Assembly: GCA_947313855.1 (NCBI GenBank)
Contig: CAMZNS010000043.1
Coordinates: forward strand, 1 to 9,758
Length of the DNA: 9,758 nucleotides
DNA from: an uncultured Deferribacteraceae bacterium
Lineage (GTDB): Bacteria; Chrysiogenota; Deferribacteres; CAMZNJ01
Direction of reading: 5' to 3'
In this document: positions 6,409 through 9,758 of the stretch, one piece after another
Layout: every line of letters begins with the position of its first letter
Numbering within the stretch: the first letter of the stretch is position 1
Made by a program: the position numbers and the translations under genes
The notes under the pieces: model-generated
What the model was told of the DNA's origin: nothing
The model's database searches: none
The model's input: the letters and a program-made list of their open reading frames with translations, nothing else

Positions 6409-7293
6409 ATGCTATTTTTCATTATTATGGGCTTAACCATACCTGTGGTGAGTGCCATCGGCTCTGTTTTGTTTGAAATATCAGGACGAACAACAACTGT
6501 ATCCATTATCAACCTCTGGAAGATGATTTTCGGTCTAATTGTCTTGACTGTTGTCATGTATTTTATGTATGGGATTACCATCCCTACCCTTGCCTTCACC
6601 CCTCTGGTTGTAACTTTTATTTCGTCGGTGGTGGGTTTTGCCATATGCGATTACTACCTTGTTTCCGCCTTTGTGATGATAGGGAGTCGCACCACAAACC
6701 TTATTTTGTCACTTATGCCCATATTTACTGGTCTTGTGGGTCACTTCATCATTAATGATCCTTTGGCGGCACAGCAGTGGATAGGTATTGTTATTGCTAT
6801 CATCGGTGTTGTTATTGTGATTCGGTATGGTGGCGACGAAACCCGTGTACGGGATTTTGCCATCTATAAAAAGGGTGTGCTGTATGCGTTTATTGCCATG
6901 GTTTCATTAGGGCTGAGCCTTATCGCGTTAAAGATTGCACTACGTTATGCTAGTGCTGGTGATATCATCCTCGTACGTAGCTGGATAGCCCTACTCCTCT
7001 TTTTGGCAACGGTGGTGGTAATGCGTGAGTCACACCGTATTGTGGATGTTCTGAAGTCCAAGGCTTTGTTTCAAACAACGCTGTGGGGTTCAATCATGTT
7101 TATCGGCATATCCGTCCCCATATCTATTCTTGCCATGCAGTATTTGCCTGCAGCTGTTGTTGCGGCATTTATCGCCATTACCCCCCTCATGATTATACCT
7201 CTGGCATTTTTCATACTAAAGGAGAAGATCAAGAAAACCGATATTCTCGGCGCTGCCGTATGCTTCGCTGGGATTATCCTACTTATCGTGTAA
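6409..7293 (+). CDS. EamA-domain permease, DMT superfamily
   Basis: Inner-membrane transporter of 294 residues with about ten hydrophobic helices in two homologous EamA halves, a size and layout standard for the drug/metabolite transporter superfamily. The first half ends in WIGIVIAIIGVVIVI and the second in ILGAAVCFAGIILLIV, the typical final helix of each EamA repeat. A short charged linker (RYGGDETRVRDFAIYKKG) separates them. Substrate cannot be read from the sequence; family members export amino acids, metabolites or drugs. The reading frame opens at a TTG inside the 10-bp repeat (6367), but I choose ATG 6409. AAGGTG sits nine bases upstream, and the first membrane helix begins directly after this Met. 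The RNase HI gene follows after 8 bp, so the two are likely one transcript. Confidence 0.9.
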   Translation: MLFFIIMGLTIPVVSAIGSVLFEISGRTTTVSIINLWKMIFGLIVLTVVMYFMYGITIPTLAFTPLVVTFISSVVGFAICDYYLVSAFVMIGSRTTNLILSLMPIFTGLVGHFIINDPLAAQQWIGIVIAIIGVVIVIRYGGDETRVRDFAIYKKGVLYAFIAMVSLGLSLIALKIALRYASAGDIILVRSWIALLLFLATVVVMRESHRIVDVLKSKALFQTTLWGSIMFIGISVPISILAMQYLPAAVVAAFIAITPLMIIPLAFFILKEKIKKTDILGAAVCFAGIILLIV

Positions 7294-7301
7294 CTACTAC
7301 C

Positions 7302-7952
7302 ATGGGCAAAACAAAAAATAAATTTTACGCTTACTACTTAAAACACAACCTCGAAAAGGGGATAGTTTCATCGTGGAACGAATGTAAATCCATTGTCGAC
7401 GGAACGCAAGGTGCCATGTACAAAGGGTTTAAAACCGAAGCGGACGCCGCAAAATGGCTCGAAAATCCGCAATACTCTAAACGAAAAAATCACGGCGAAC
7501 AAAACAACATACACCAAAACAGCAGCCTGCCCAAAGGTGTCTACTGGGATGCCGGCACAGGGGGGGGACGAGGTGTGGAGGTGCGTGTTACCGACGAAAG
7601 CGGGACGCCACTACTCTTCAAAATAGCAGAACCACAAACCCTCACAAAAGAGGGGAACTTCAACATGAATAAGGGGGAAACAAACAATTACGGCGAACTG
7701 GTGGGAATTTATGCTGCACTAAAAATAGCTCTCAAACTCGGTGAACAAACCATTCTAGGAGACAGCAAGCTTGTCATCGACTACTGGAGCAAAGGACGAG
7801 TAAATAGAAAAAATGTTACCGATACCAAAACCATCTCTCTTGCCGAAAAGGTCACAACCATGAGGAAAAACTTCGAAGCCAATGGCGGCAAAGTCGAATA
7901 TATCAGCGGCGACAACAACCCTGCTGACCTCGGTTTCCACCGAAAAAAATAG
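7302..7952 (+). CDS. rnhA: Ribonuclease HI with N-terminal viroplasmin domain
   Basis: A 216-residue enzyme that cuts the RNA strand of RNA-DNA hybrids. Residues about 6-53 (KFYAYYLKHNLEKGIVSSW to KWLEN) form a viroplasmin/caulimovirus VI-like domain that binds hybrid or double-stranded RNA, as in eukaryotic RNase H1 and many bacterial RNases HI. A polar linker (55-77) leads to the catalytic domain. All four catalytic acids are visible: Asp83 (VYWDAGTGG), Glu132 (NNYGELVG), Asp154 (LGDSK) and Asp209 (NPADLG). It ends shortly after the last of these, so it is complete though compact. The ATG at 7302 lies 8 bp after the permease stop and lacks a clear ribosome site, suggesting translational coupling. 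The frame is open further upstream inside the permease gene, but homology starts at this Met. Confidence 0.95.
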   Translation: MGKTKNKFYAYYLKHNLEKGIVSSWNECKSIVDGTQGAMYKGFKTEADAAKWLENPQYSKRKNHGEQNNIHQNSSLPKGVYWDAGTGGGRGVEVRVTDESGTPLLFKIAEPQTLTKEGNFNMNKGETNNYGELVGIYAALKIALKLGEQTILGDSKLVIDYWSKGRVNRKNVTDTKTISLAEKVTTMRKNFEANGGKVEYISGDNNPADLGFHRKK

Positions 7953-7960
7953 TGACATTT

Positions 7961-7984
7961 AACCGCACAACCGCACAACCGCAC
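7961..7984. repeat. 8-bp tandem repeat between convergent genes
   Basis: Three perfect copies of AACCGCAC lie in the 39-bp gap between the RNase HI stop (7952) and the stop of the convergent unknown gene (7992). No hairpin terminator is visible in this gap for either direction, so both transcripts may run through the repeat. Confidence 0.93.
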
Positions 7985-7991
7985 ACCATGA

Positions 7992-9633
<1,642 letters not shown>

Positions 9634-9644
<11 letters not shown>

Positions 9645-9669
9645 AGTTGCCCCCGATTACTTTTTTCAT
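9634..9669 (-). other. Short reading frame (11 codons) overlapping the start of the unknown gene
   Basis: On the minus strand ATG at 9669 opens MKKVIGGNCAR and stops at 9634-9636, overlapping the GTG start at 9644 in another frame. The Met-Lys-Lys opening and the G-rich stretch upstream make this a more natural translation start than the GTG. It could be a leader peptide that couples translation, or the true N-terminus of the long gene separated by a frameshift. I cannot choose between these, nor exclude chance. Confidence 0.3.
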
Positions 9670-9710
9670 AACCACCACCATTCTGACCTATTTACTTGAG
9701 TTGCCGATAA

Positions 9711-9738
9711 GGTTTAGTATTTCGCTATCAGTTGTCAA
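9711..9738 (-). promoter_or_regulatory. Candidate promoter of the unknown repeat-containing gene
   Basis: On the minus strand a perfect TTGACA (9738-9733) is followed after 16 bases by TAAACC (9716-9711), a poor -10 match. The predicted leader of about 60 nt would include the short frame that begins at 9669. The perfect -35 and the position immediately upstream support it; the weak -10 lowers confidence. Nothing else is recognisable in 9670-9758. Confidence 0.42.
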
Positions 9739-9758
9739 GTAGAGGTTTGTGCCCTCAG

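Overview
The window carries seven protein genes, one tRNA gene and an unusual number of different short tandem repeats. No rRNA gene, transposase, integrase or phage gene is visible, so the host must be inferred from housekeeping genes. These are a TPR lipoprotein, a C4 zinc-ribbon coiled-coil protein, a Nif3-family protein, a PdxY-type pyridoxal kinase, an EamA permease and a ribonuclease HI with an N-terminal viroplasmin domain. They point to a moderate-GC bacterium. The lipoprotein and the viroplasmin-type RNase H would suit a spirochaete, but this is a guess, not something the sequence proves.

Left part (1-4848): 18 perfect copies of a 7-bp unit (5-130) with decayed copies to 151 are followed by three minus-strand genes read right to left, probably as one operon. 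In reading order they are Nif3 (3877-4848), zinc-ribbon protein (3082-3795) and a 951-aa TPR lipoprotein (179-3034). Nif3 next to a zinc-ribbon protein of this type recurs in distant bacteria, including Helicobacter.

Middle (4849-6408): an elongator-type tRNA with anticodon CAU (5074-5146, minus) has its own near-consensus promoter. It is followed on the same strand by three potential RNA hairpins (4967-5054) that I cannot assign to a known RNA. Next is pdxY (5220-6116, minus), with an extended -10 promoter and a doubled 17-bp element in its leader. A divergent intergenic region then leads to a plus-strand pair.

Right part (6409-9758): the EamA permease and RNase HI lie 8 bp apart on the plus strand and are probably co-transcribed. 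Converging on them is a minus-strand 550-codon gene of unknown function (7992-9644), interrupted by two independent in-frame hexanucleotide repeat expansions, one coding for Gly-Asn/Arg-Asp and one for Pro-Ser/Gln-Pro. Its second half loosely resembles the back half of a radical-SAM barrel, without the cysteine motif.

The clearest common theme is tandem repetition. Units of 6 (two kinds), 7, 8, 10 and 17 bp lie in or beside nearly every transcription unit, mostly in leaders, junctions or surface-loop-like coding segments. That pattern suggests frequent slippage and possible length-variable expression. Whether it is adaptive cannot be decided from one window.
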